A DNA stretch of 64,000 nt from assembly GCF_002102255.1 (NCBI RefSeq), contig NZ_LQPH01000151.1, forward strand, positions 1 through 64,000. The letters are read 5' to 3'. Below, one piece after another: positions 44,693 to 62,792 of the stretch (positions are counted from its first letter, which is position 1; each line of letters starts with the position of its first letter). A program made the translations under genes and the position numbers. The notes beneath the pieces are model-generated. The model did not search any database. It was not told the origin of the DNA and saw nothing but the letters and a program-made list of their open reading frames with translations. Source of the stretch: Mycobacterium nebraskense. Its GTDB lineage: Bacteria; Actinomycetota; Actinomycetes; Mycobacteriales; Mycobacteriaceae.

Positions 44693-46060
44693 TCACGTAT
44701 CCGTTGCGGGCTCAATGTTTTGATTGAGGGCGAAGCGGTTTTCCGGGTCGAGGCGAGCCTTCAGCTTGGCGAGGCGCCGATAGGCGACTTCGCCGAAGCT
44801 GGCCCGGATGCGGGCCTGCCCCTCATCGCCGACGAAGTTGAGATATGCGCTCGCCGGACCGAGGGGACGCAAAGATTCGTACGCCTCATCGGTCCATGAC
44901 TGACATCGTTCGGTGTCAGCGGGGTCGGTCCACGTGGTGACCAGATGGACGATGTAAGGATGGTTGCGGGCCGAAAAGGCCGTCGCCTCCGGCGGAACCC
45001 GGCTGGGAAAGCCGCCGAGCCGGATCAGGTGCAGGTGTGTTTGCGGCGCGGGGCGAGTCGGCCCGAGCAGCGCGATACGCCTGATCGCTTCGTCGGACAG
45101 CTCCGTCAGGAAGATCGACTTCCAATAGTTCAACCGACCGAACGGGGCCGTGTGGTCGAGGACTTGCTGCCAAGTGGGATAGGCGATTTCGCGCTGCAGT
45201 GACATCACCGGTTCGCGAGTCACCCCGCGGACCTGCAGCAGCGCACCGATCGCGGCCTGACCGACTTGTTCAGCTGCCGTCGAGCAGCCGAGGATCGTGA
45301 CCAGGCGCCGTCCTGAACCCTCATCGGTGCCGAAGTCGACGAGGGCCGCCAGGTGATCGTCGGCGTTGTCCATCTGGGCGCGGAAGTGTTCGAGCACGGC
45401 CTCGGCGTCGGCGTCGTCGTAGGCTCGCACGCCCCCGATGACGTGATCGACCGGATGCAGGTCGAGCACGAAGTGTGCGACCACCCCGAAGTTGCCGCCG
45501 CCACCGCGCAGTCCCCACAGGATCTCCGGGTTCTGCAACTCGCTGACGAACAGCACCTCCCCGCTGGCGAGCACGAGCTCCGCGGCGGTCAAGTTGTCGC
45601 AGGTCAACCCGTATGTCCGGGACAACCAGCCGACCCCGCCGCCGAGCGTGAACCCGCCCACGCCCGTCGATGACACCACACCGCCGGGGCAGGCCAGACC
45701 GTGACGGGCGGTGGCCTGGTCGATGTCGCGCCAGGTCGCGCCGGGCTCGATCACGGCGATTCGGTGCTCGGGGTCAACGACCACACGCCGCATCAGGGAG
45801 AGGTCGATGAGGATACCGCCGTCGGTCGAGGAGTGTCCTGCAACGCTGTGCCCACTGCAACGCACCGCGATCTCGGCTCCCGAGCCGACGGCGTATCGGA
45901 CGGCGGCCACGATGTCAGCGCGGGAGCGGCAGCGCAGCACGACGCCGGGCCGTTTGTCGATCAGGCCGTTGAAAACCTGCCGCGCCGAGTCGTAGTCGGC
46001 GCCGTCGGGATAGACCACGTCGCCGGTGAAGCCGGGAACCGGGTCGATCGTTCGTGTCAT
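44693..46060 (-). CDS. FAD-linked oxidase of the VAO/BBE family
   Basis: A 455-residue FAD-binding oxidoreductase. The PCMH-type FAD domain covers about 35-210 with RCSGHSVAGHSSTDGG, whose His is the usual covalent 8-alpha-histidyl site. The second BBE attachment cysteine is absent: its position in CPGGVVSSTGVGGF is not Cys, so single covalent linkage is expected. The BBE C-terminal motif LNFVGDEG and AYRRLAKLKARLDPENRF are present. The start overlaps the upstream NRPS stop by one base (TGATG), so it is the fourth gene of the lipid-serine operon and likely oxidises its product. Bicovalent relatives act in tetramate and alkaloid pathways. Confidence 0.88.
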   Translation of the reverse strand: MTRTIDPVPGFTGDVVYPDGADYDSARQVFNGLIDKRPGVVLRCRSRADIVAAVRYAVGSGAEIAVRCSGHSVAGHSSTDGGILIDLSLMRRVVVDPEHRIAVIEPGATWRDIDQATARHGLACPGGVVSSTGVGGFTLGGGVGWLSRTYGLTCDNLTAAELVLASGEVLFVSELQNPEILWGLRGGGGNFGVVAHFVLDLHPVDHVIGGVRAYDDADAEAVLEHFRAQMDNADDHLAALVDFGTDEGSGRRLVTILGCSTAAEQVGQAAIGALLQVRGVTREPVMSLQREIAYPTWQQVLDHTAPFGRLNYWKSIFLTELSDEAIRRIALLGPTRPAPQTHLHLIRLGGFPSRVPPEATAFSARNHPYIVHLVTTWTDPADTERCQSWTDEAYESLRPLGPASAYLNFVGDEGQARIRASFGEVAYRRLAKLKARLDPENRFALNQNIEPATDT

Positions 46061-49000
46061 CAGAACCGGTAGGTCGTGCAGCCGACGGTGACACCCGAGC
46101 CGACCGCCAGGATCAGCGCGATGTCGCCCGGCCGTGCCAGCCCATGCCGCCGGGCGTGATCCAGCCCGTACGGCAGGGACGAGGTGAACAGGTCGTCATC
46201 GGAGCCGAACTCGACGAATCGTGATCTCGGAATGCCGATCTGGGCGGCAAGTTCGTCCAGCTCCGCCGTCGACAGCCGCGGCGGGAGCACGACCGCGATG
46301 TCGGAGGGGTCGAGCCCCTCCAGCGTCAACAGTTCCTTGGCGGCCGACGGGATGCAGCTCAGGTAAATGGCGGCGAGGTTGGGGTCGCGTTCAATCTGCA
46401 GCCGGCACCGCCCGTCCCGCTGCTGGGTGTAGGTGGTGAGCGCCCCGCCGTACTCGGGGTGCTGCTGGAAGACGAATCGGCCGAAGCCTTCCGTACCGTC
46501 GCTTCGGCTGAGCAGGATGGCCGAGCCCGTCTGGCGGATGCCGTTCAACGGATAGCCGCTTTCGGGGGTGTTGTTTTCTATCTCCGAGGCCACGACCATC
46601 GCACGGTCGGTCTTTCCCGCGCCGATCATTCCCGCGGCGACGTGGCAGGCGTTGAGGAAGCCGACCGCACCGTTGAGGACGTCGAAGGCGAGGGTCTTGG
46701 GCCCGTCCGGGGACTGCACGTCGCCGTTGATTCCGAGTTCGCCCGCGACGAGCGAGGCAACCGCCGGTTCGCTGAGAAAGTCGTCGCGGTAGACACCGGC
46801 GTGGAGGATCAGACCGACCGCTGCCCGATCAACGCCACTTTCGTCGAGGCACGCCGTGGCCGCTTGAACCGCGAACTGTATCGAGCTGGGAGACGTCGAT
46901 TGCCCGGCGGGAGCGATGCCTACGTTGTCGATACGCACGCGGGGCGTCGCCGCTAGCTCTTTGCGGTGGTTGTCGGTCCCAATGCTGAGGCCGCGCTGGT
47001 CGCTGGTGCCTCGGCGCATTCGGTCGGGCAGGTCGTCGAAGGTGTACAGCGCGGCGCCGATGGTCTGTCCGGAGCCGGTGATGGAAAAGACCACGTTGTC
47101 GCCGGACTTGATCCGGTTGCTGAGGATGTAGTCGTGCAGCGCGACGAAGTGTGTCGTGCTGGCGGTGTTCCCCCGCTCCGCCACGTTGTAGATGGTGTTG
47201 TTCCGGTTGGCCGCGCCCTGTCCGAACACTTGGTTGATGGCGGCGACCGCGTCGTTGAGCGATGCCTCCGAGGTCTGGTGCATCACCAGGTGGTCACAGG
47301 TCTCGGGCCGCCACCCGTGCCGCTGCATTACCGCCGCGACGTAGGGCACCGCATGCTTGACCGCGATCGCGGTCTGCGTGACGGAGTCGGTGAACATGAT
47401 GGCGCCGCCGTGCGAGGCTTCGGTCGCCTTGGCGATGCACAGTTTGCTGTAGCGGCTGAACGTGGCGATGTCGATGTCGTGGAAGCCGACCCGGCCGTTG
47501 GGCCCGCGCTCCAGGATCACCGCCGCGCCGGCGTCACCGAGGGTCAGGCAGGCGAGCCTCGGGTCCATCGGCCCCTCGATTTCCTTTTGCGCGGTCTCGG
47601 TGAGGTGGCTGATGTATTCGCCGCTGACCACCAGCGCGTTGCGAACCAGTCCGGTCTGCAGGAATGCGTCGGCAACGGTGATGCCGGTGAACATCCCGGC
47701 GCACGCGTTGCTGATGTCGAAGGCCAGCGCGTTGACAAAGCCACATTGGCCGCGCAGCCGCGAGGCGGTGCTGGGCTCGAAAGTGAACCTGTGCCCGAGC
47801 CCGTCGCGACGGGAGATGTTGCAGGCGATGACCAGGTCGATGTCCTCGCGGCGATAGCTCGACCGGGACAGGCAGTCGTCCGCCGCCTTCCTGGCAAGGT
47901 CGATCGAGAACTCGTCCTCGCCGACCACCCGTCGGTTCTTGATGCCGGTCAGGCGTTCCAGCGGTATGCGGACCTCGTTGGCGCACTCCGCCATGACCGT
48001 CTCGGTCGACACCGTCCGCGCCGGCAAGTACACGCCGATGCTTTCGATCACCGTGTTTCGCTTCTCGTCGGGTCTGGCTTGCACCGGTTTAAGGGCTGGT
48101 GCAGTGACGACCGCCTCGGCGGGGCTTTCGTGGTGATCCAGCCCCTCGCTGGCGACCGGCCCGTATTCGGCGGCGACCTCGGCGATCGTGCCGTACACAA
48201 ACATCGACTCCGGTCGCAGTGGCAGGCCGGCCGCGTTCGCCCGCACCGAGACCTCCAGGCTCTGGGTGGAGGCACCACCGAGAGCGAAGAAGTCGTCGTT
48301 GACGCCGACCCGTTCCAGACCCATTACTGCACACCAGATCTCGGCCAGGACCCGTTCGGTGCGCGTGCGCGGAGCCACGAATGCCGGCTCCTGCGGCCCC
48401 GACGCGCCGCCTGCTGCCATCAAGGCCTTGCGGTCCACTTTTCCGCTCGACGTGAGCGGCAGCGCGTCCCTCACCTCGAAAACGGCCGGCACCATGGCGG
48501 CGGGAAGCAGCTCCAGCAGGAAGCGGCGCAGCTCTGCTGTCGACGGCACGGCGTCGCCGGCCGCCACGACATGGGCGACAAGGATGGTGTTCCCGCGGCT
48601 GTCGGTTCTGGTCACCACCGCGTCCTCGGCCACCGCGGGGTGTTTCGCCAACGCCGCCTCCACCTCGCCCGGCTCGATCCGGAAGCCGCGGACCTTGACC
48701 TGGAAGTCGATGCGCCCCAGGTAATCGATGTTGCCGTCGGGCAGATATCTCGTCAGGTCCCCGGTGCGATAGAGCCGCTGGACGGGGTCCGCGGTATCGC
48801 CGCCGAACGGATCGGCGACAAAGATGCTGGCCGTCAGATCGGGCCGGTTGAGGTAGCCGCGCCCGAGCCCGACACCGCCGATGAACAGCTCGCCGGGCAC
48901 ACCCACCGGCACCGGTTGTAGGTGCGCGTCCAGAATGTGCGCGCGGATGTTGGCGATCGGTCGCCCGATCGGCACCAGCGTGCCGGATTCGCCTCGCTGG

Positions 49001-51373
49001 CAATGGAATCCGGTGACGTCGATCGCGGCCTCGGTTGGCCCGTAGAGATTGTAGAGCTCGGCATCCAGCGTGGCCAGGAAGTGGTCCCGGAGGTCATACG
49101 GCAGTGCCTCGCCGCTGCAGAACACCTGGCGCAGCGCGGTGCACGCGGCCACGCCGGGCTCGGCGAGGAAGCGGCGCATCATTGACGGCACGAAATGCAT
49201 TGTGGTGACGCCATTTTCGACGATAGTCCGAACCAGGTATGCGGCGTCCTTGTGGCCCTCGGGTTTTGCGATGACCACCCGGGCGCCGATGATCAGCGGC
49301 CAGAAGAGCTCCCAGACGGACGGGTCGAAGCTCACCGGGGTCTTGTGCAGCACCCGGTCGTCGCCGGTCAGCCGGTAGGCGTCTTGCATCCACAGCAGGC
49401 GGTTGCGGATCCCGGCGTGGGTGTTGAGCGTCCCCTTCGGCTTACCGGTGGAACCGGACGTGTGAATGACGTAGGCGAGGTTGGCCGATGTCGTCCCGGC
49501 GACGGGGGCGACGGTGGCGTCATCGTCCGACGGTGTGGACGGCGCATCCAGGCAGAGCCGGTGACCGGTGAAGCCGGTCGGCAGGTGCTCCAGCTGGCGC
49601 TGGTGGGTGACGCAGACCGGCGCGTCCGGTACGTCGTCCAGCATCGCGGCCATGCGCTGCGCCGGCTGCGCCGAGTCCAGCGGCATGAAGGCGCCACCCG
49701 CCTTGAGGACACCCAGCAGCGCCACCACCAGGTCCTCGGAGCGCTCCAGCAGGACGGGCACGACGACCTCGGGACCCACGCCGAGGTGCCGCAGCCGGTG
49801 CGCCAGGCCGTTGGCTCGCCGGTCGAGTTCCGCATAGGTCAACTCGCGGTCGTCACACGTCACCGCGACGGCGTCCGGGACGCGGGCGACCGTTGCGGCC
49901 ACCATCTCGTGCAGGCAGGCCGGGCCGTCATAGACGACCTCGGTCTGGTTCCAGGCAGCCCGCTGACGTAGCTCCTCCTCGGTGAGCAAGGGCAGCTGCG
50001 AGACCCGCCGGCTGGGATCGGCGACGATCCCGCCGAGGAGTGTGGCGAAGTGCCCGGCCGTCCGCTCGATCGTGGTGGCATCGAACAGATCGGTGTTGTA
50101 CTGCAGCACGCCGGACAGCTTCCCGTCGTGTTCGCCTATCTCCATCATCAGATCGAACGGCGCGCCGCCCTGCCCGACGTGGAGGGTTTCCAGCCGCAGC
50201 CCGCCGCTTTCCGCGCCGGTTCCGTCCGAGAAGCGGCGCGTTTGTTCCCAGGCGAACGAAACCTGGAACAGTGGCGTGCGGCCCGGGTCGCGCACCGGCC
50301 GAAGCCGCTCAACGAGCAGCGGGAAGGGATAGTCCTGGTGTTCGAGCGCGCCCTGCACGGTTTCCTTGACGCGGCCGAGCAGGTCCGTGAACGTCGGATC
50401 GTCGTGTAGGTCGGTGCGCAGCGCCACCGGATTGGTGAGGTAGCCGACCAGACCCTCCTGCGCGACCCGGTCACGGCACGCGAAAGGTGAGCCGATCACC
50501 AGGTCGTCCTGGCCGCTGTAGCGGTGCAGCAACGTGGCGTAGGCCGCCAGCAATGTCATGTAGGGCGTCGCCCCCAGGCTCCGGCCCAGCTGCTTGATCC
50601 CGTCCGTCACCGTGTCATCGACGGTGAAGCGGTGCACGGTGCCCGGGTAGGTCTGGACGGCCGGTCGCGGCCTGTCGGTGGGCAATTGGAGGGCCGGCAG
50701 GTCGCCGGCCAACTGCTCACGCCAGTAGGCCCAGAGGTCCTCGCCTTCGGCACCTGCGAGCATCCGGGCCTGCTGGTCGGCGTAGTCGACGAAGCTTTGC
50801 GCGGGCGGCGGGGGCGGGGCCGCACCGTGCTCGGCGGCGTAGAGCAAGCGCAGCTCGTCGAGAATGATGTCGATGGACCAGAAGTCGACGGCGATGTGAT
50901 GCAAACCCAGGAGCAATACGTGTTCCTCGGGTGTGCGCTCCAGCAGCGTCAGCCGCAGCACCGGGCCGGTGTAGAGGTCGAAAGGACGATCGGTCTCCCG
51001 GCGGATCCACTCGTCGACCCCGGGCTCACCCGGGCCGAGATGGTGCCGGGCGATGCGCGCCGGCCAGTGCGGATGAACGAGTTGCACCGGTTGCCCGTCG
51101 CGCTCGGCGTACGTGGTCCGAAGCGCCGGATGCCGGTCGACGAGTGCCTGGGCCGCGCGTTCCAGCGCCGGCACGTCGAGCTCGCCGCTGATCCGCCCGG
51201 CATACGTGACGTTGTAGGCGGCGCTGGCCGGTGCAAGTTTGTGGATGAACCACATGGATCGCTGGCCGTACGACATCGGATGTACCGAGGCCGACTCCTC
51301 CGCTTCCTCCATCAGCAGCTGGGCCAGCAGCGCGCGTTTTTTCTCGGGAGACAGACCGGAGACGTCGATGGAC

Positions 51374-51381
<8 letters not shown>
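46060..51381 (-). CDS. NRPS C-A(Ser)-PCP fused to two KASIII domains
   Basis: A 1773-residue hybrid. N-terminal docking-like helix (LSPEKKRALLAQLLMEEAEE), C domain about 30-450 (HHIAVDF; the usual Gly is Phe), A domain 470-990. By-eye specificity code is DPWHFSLID, close to EntF serine (DVWHFSLVD), so serine is predicted. PCP near 1039 (GGASTQS). Then a beta-ketoacyl synthase III fold (about 1095-1430) with active Cys in SNACAGM, His in MHQTSEAS and Asn in ERGNTAS. A second KASIII fold follows (about 1455-1773); there the Cys site reads NGAVG, the His site VLPPRL, and the Asn site has no Asn, so it is catalytically dead. There is no thioesterase or reductase; release probably depends on the KASIII unit. 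It overlaps the PKS gene by eight bases. I know no described enzyme with this order. Confidence 0.9.
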
Positions 51382-59401
<8,020 letters not shown>

Positions 59402-59403
59402 GA

Positions 59404-60489
59404 CTATGAACCCCCAAACGCCAGCGCCGGGTCGACCGCTACCGCGCGCCGCACGCCCGCCAAGCTCGCCAACAGACCGATCACCACCGCGGTCGCCACC
59501 AGGGACAGGAAGGTCGAGGTGGTCACCACCACGAGCATCGGAAACAACGGGCCGAGCACAACCGCCAGCAGCCCACCGAGGACCGCGGCGACCAACGCGA
59601 CGAGCACTGCCTGTAGCGCGAGCCCGGTGAGCACCGAATGACTGGGGACACCGAGGGCTTTGAACACCGCGAAGTCGCGGGTGCGCTCCAGCGCAGAGAG
59701 ATAGATCAGCGATCCCACGATCATCGCCGCCACTCCCCACAGCAGAATCGCCATGTAGAACATCGCCAGGCGAGCCCCGTGCAGCGGGCGGACCATGTCA
59801 TCGATCGCAGCGCGGCGATCCACGGCGCGGTAGCCGGCGGGTATTTGGGTGAGTGTGCCGCGCAAACCGATGGCGGAAACCACCGGCTGCGCGGAAAACA
59901 TCAACCGCTGCGCCCCCGCAACGGTCAGAAACGCATTGGGTTGGCCTGCGAGCGTGGTCGACTTGTCGACCAGCCCTACGATCCGCAGCACCTCCGCACC
60001 CATCTCGACGTCGGCACCAATGGGTCGCCCCAGCGTGTTCGACATGGCGACCTCACCGGGATTCGACGGTGCCCGCCCCGCAGCGATCGGCGGCATCGCT
60101 TGCTCGGGCACACCGTAGACGTTCACGTTTTGCGGCGAGGGCCGATCTTGCAAGATCGTGTTGCCGTAGACCACCGGGATCGCCGATTCGACGCCCGGGA
60201 GCCGGGCGATCGCCTGTAATTCTGCCTCCGGGAACCTCGATGAACCCATGAACGGACCTACTGCGCCCGTCTGGATGAGGTAGGTGTCAATGCCGATTGA
60301 ATCGACCACACGCTGCGCCTCGACACGAAAACCGTGCGTCAGCCCGGTGAGGATGAGGGTCAGCGCGAATACCATTCCGGTACCGATTGCCGCGATGATG
60401 AAGCGTCGCAGACGCCAATGCATGTCCCGCAAGGCGGTGGTCAGCATCGGCAGGCACATCTGCTCCCGCAGGTCACCGATAGACCCCAC
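59404..60489 (-). CDS. ABC transporter permease (MacB/FtsX type, Rv0072-like)
   Basis: A 361-residue permease with one N-terminal helix (near 32-52), a large extracytoplasmic MacB_PCD domain and three C-terminal helices forming the FtsX domain (IVGSLIYLSALERTRDFAVF is diagnostic). Pattern and length match Rv0072, whose partner Rv0073 resembles the ATPase part of the next gene. The GTG at 60489 has a perfect GGAGG seven bases upstream; start codons at 60459 and 60447 are less favoured. First gene of the four-gene operon. Likely exports the lipid made by the downstream synthase. Confidence 0.9.
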   Translation of the reverse strand: MGSIGDLREQMCLPMLTTALRDMHWRLRRFIIAAIGTGMVFALTLILTGLTHGFRVEAQRVVDSIGIDTYLIQTGAVGPFMGSSRFPEAELQAIARLPGVESAIPVVYGNTILQDRPSPQNVNVYGVPEQAMPPIAAGRAPSNPGEVAMSNTLGRPIGADVEMGAEVLRIVGLVDKSTTLAGQPNAFLTVAGAQRLMFSAQPVVSAIGLRGTLTQIPAGYRAVDRRAAIDDMVRPLHGARLAMFYMAILLWGVAAMIVGSLIYLSALERTRDFAVFKALGVPSHSVLTGLALQAVLVALVAAVLGGLLAVVLGPLFPMLVVVTTSTFLSLVATAVVIGLLASLAGVRRAVAVDPALAFGGS

Positions 60490-60973
60490 GGCTAGACCTC
60501 CGATCTAACTAGGTAGTAAGAATCTGCCCGCTCGACCGTGGGTCGCGTAGAGCCGAAGGGCCTTTATCGGACATGACCTAACGCCCCGCTTGCAGCGCAG
60601 GCCGGGCTCAACGTGGTTGAGTGGTTCGTGGATCTCCCCGGAATGCCCGTCCACACACTTAGCGGCGTGCGCGATCGGTCAGGTAATGCGTCGAAAAACC
60701 TTGGCCGAGAACATCGCTCGGCGCGGATTGTTTGATGCGCCTGTTCAACAGGCGGCGGCGGTCGCGTCGTCGACGATGAGGCGAACAACCGGTTTGCCAC
60801 TACCTCAGCAGGGCGGCCCGCAACCAACTGCGTGAAACCGATGATCTCTATGAAACATATTGCAAGATAAGCTTTTCGCTGCCCAGACGAAGCCCCTATG
60901 AATGCAAAAAGACAGACGGCCAGCGCCAGCAGCACACGGCGACGCCAGGGTGGGCCGCCATGGGTGCGCGTCC
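60490..60973. other. Intergenic region upstream of the permease-PKS-NRPS operon
   Basis: About 484 bases, less GC-rich than the flanks, between the divergently ending GNAT gene and the permease start. It should hold the operon promoter; the stretch TTCTTACTACCTAGTTAGAT (minus strand, just above the ribosome site) is AT-rich and could contain a minus-10 element, but I cannot assign one. No IdeR box is seen. A minus-strand frame 60935-60564 begins with a signal-like hydrophobic stretch (LLALAVCLFAFIG) but then turns to low-complexity sequence with no family match, so it is not called. Confidence 0.5.
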
Positions 60974-61471
60974 TCAGCCGAGGATCTTCTCGAACGCGAT
61001 CGGGACGAACGGGCCCCAGGACGGCAGCGGGTCGGCGGGCACCCGGGTGTACCCGGTCGCGTCGTACAGCGCCTCGGCCTCGGGTTGCCGGTTGCCGGTG
61101 ATCAGGTAGAGGCGCCGATACCCGCGCGCGGCGGTCTCGGCCTCCAACGCCGCCAGCAGGACGCGGGCGTAACCGCGGCGCCGATGCGCGCGGTCGGTCC
61201 AGATCCGCTTGAGCTCGGCGGTCTCGGCGTCGTATCGCCGGAACGCGCCGCCGGTGACGGGCACGCCGTCCAGCACACCGATCAGCAGCCCGCCGTCCGG
61301 CGCCGCCAACTCGGCCTCCGGCACGGGCAACCAGGACAGGTGCGTGCTCGGCGTGCCGCCGTAGCGCTGCGCGTACTCGTCGGCCAGCTCGGCCAGCAGC
61401 GGCTGCGCCAACGGGTCGTTGTGGGTGGCCGACACGAACCGCAGCTGTTCGGCTGGGGCTGACTTGAACAT
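60974..61471 (-). CDS. GNAT-family N-acetyltransferase
   Basis: A 165-residue GNAT acetyltransferase with the acetyl-CoA motif RRRGYARVLLAALE (R-x-x-G-x-A) and the C-terminal LYDATGYTRV. Substrate unknown. The ATG at 61471 lies seven bases after the methyltransferase stop, suggesting co-transcription; the longer frame upstream runs into that gene. Confidence 0.85.
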   Translation of the reverse strand: MFKSAPAEQLRFVSATHNDPLAQPLLAELADEYAQRYGGTPSTHLSWLPVPEAELAAPDGGLLIGVLDGVPVTGGAFRRYDAETAELKRIWTDRAHRRRGYARVLLAALEAETAARGYRRLYLITGNRQPEAEALYDATGYTRVPADPLPSWGPFVPIAFEKILG

Positions 61472-61478
61472 CAAACTA

Positions 61479-62348
61479 TTAAACCCGCGTCGCGGTGAGG
61501 TATTCCGGGACGAACTCGGTGCCGCCGGGGCCGCGCCGCCGACCTGGCAGCCCCATGGCGCCAAGCAGGTCGGTGACGTTGCGCTGCACCGTCTCCCAGC
61601 CGTTGGCCGCCAAATACTCCGGCACGTAATGGTATTGGCCCGCATGAGTCAGGCTGGCCAGGTCGACGTCCAGGCCCTGTCGGTGCCAGCCATCGACAAA
61701 CGACCGCTCCGCCTCGAGCTGCAACGGGGTCCAGGTCGGCATGTGGTCGGCCGCGAACCGGCTGCCGGCGGCACTCATCGCGGTGACCCCCTGCAGCAAG
61801 CGGTCCTGCAGGCCGGGCGTCAGGTACCCGATCAGCAGCTGCTCGGCGATCCACACCGTGGGCGAGGTGGCGTCGAAACCGACCCGCCGCAGCGCGGCCG
61901 GCCAATCCTGATGCACATCGACGCAGACCGCGCGCCGGCTCGCGGCCAGTTCGGCACCCAGGCCGCGCAGCACTTCGGCTTTGAAGTCGAGCACCTCGGG
62001 CCGGTCGATCTCGTAAACGGCTGTCCCCGGCGGCCACCACAGCCGGTACGGCCGGGTGTCCAGACCCGATACCAGGATCACCACTTGGCGAAGACCCGCC
62101 CTCCCGGCTTCGGCGACGAACTCGTCGACGAACCGGGTGTGCGCCGCGCAGATGTCCAGGAACCGCGGGCTGCCGGTGTCGTCGGCGGCGTACCGATCGT
62201 CGTCGAGCAAGCGGACGAAGTGGTCGACCCCGGCGGCGCGCACCAACGGTTCGGCGAACGGGTCGTTCAGCTGCCCCTTGTTGGTGGCGACCGCCCGCGC
62301 GACGGCGCCGAATGCCGCGGTCACCGGCACGCCCGCCGTCGCTGCCAT
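61479..62348 (-). CDS. SAM-dependent methyltransferase, TIGR00027 family
   Basis: A 289-residue class I methyltransferase of the large mycobacterial TIGR00027 family (Rv0281-like). Family hallmarks are NDPFAEPLVRAAG, VSGLDTRPYRL (SAM-binding), VYEIDRPEVLDFK and WIAEQLLIGYL. The substrate of these enzymes is mostly unknown; an O-methyltransferase role on lipids is possible. Starts four bases before the DUF3054 gene ends. Confidence 0.9.
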   Translation of the reverse strand: MAATAGVPVTAAFGAVARAVATNKGQLNDPFAEPLVRAAGVDHFVRLLDDDRYAADDTGSPRFLDICAAHTRFVDEFVAEAGRAGLRQVVILVSGLDTRPYRLWWPPGTAVYEIDRPEVLDFKAEVLRGLGAELAASRRAVCVDVHQDWPAALRRVGFDATSPTVWIAEQLLIGYLTPGLQDRLLQGVTAMSAAGSRFAADHMPTWTPLQLEAERSFVDGWHRQGLDVDLASLTHAGQYHYVPEYLAANGWETVQRNVTDLLGAMGLPGRRRGPGGTEFVPEYLTATRV

Positions 62349-62352
62349 GGTT

Positions 62353-62724
62353 CTATACGCCGGACCGGCGCCGAAGCATCAGCCCGGCGACCGCCCGCCA
62401 GCCGAGCAATAACAACGCGGTGACCGACGCCGCCACCACCACGAAACTCGCCGCCACACCCGCGGAACTGGCCTTGCGCAACACCATGCCGACGACGACG
62501 GTGCACAGCCAGACGACCACTCCGGTCGGCACCACCGCGGTGGGGCGCCGCCAGGCACGGGATGCCAGCCACCCGACGACGGTGCCGGTGAGAAACGGCC
62601 ACGCCGTCGTCGCGACGCCGGTGATGTTGAGTCCTTCGTCGTGGCTGCGCCGGCCGACGGCGCAGAAGACGAGTACGCCGAGGACGTCCAGGGCTAGCCA
62701 GGCCGGCCTCCGGTGGCTGAGCAT
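62353..62724 (-). CDS. DUF3054 membrane protein (Rv0401-like)
   Basis: A 123-residue protein with four hydrophobic helices and the DUF3054 block GRRSHDEG near residues 24-31. Length equals Rv0401 of M. tuberculosis, and it lies near fadE7 as there, which anchors the synteny on this side of the accessory insertion. Function unknown. Confidence 0.88.
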   Translation of the reverse strand: MLSHRRPAWLALDVLGVLVFCAVGRRSHDEGLNITGVATTAWPFLTGTVVGWLASRAWRRPTAVVPTGVVVWLCTVVVGMVLRKASSAGVAASFVVVAASVTALLLLGWRAVAGLMLRRRSGV

Positions 62725-62792
62725 GCAGCGAGACTACCGACAGGCTTGCCGACCTTGACCCTGCCGCCACGGTGAACCTAAGTTCGTCAACA

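Noticed and set aside
60564..60935. Possible small secreted protein on the minus strand
   Set aside because: Only the first 20 residues look signal-like; the rest is Pro/Arg/Ser-rich low-complexity sequence without a family or ribosome site.
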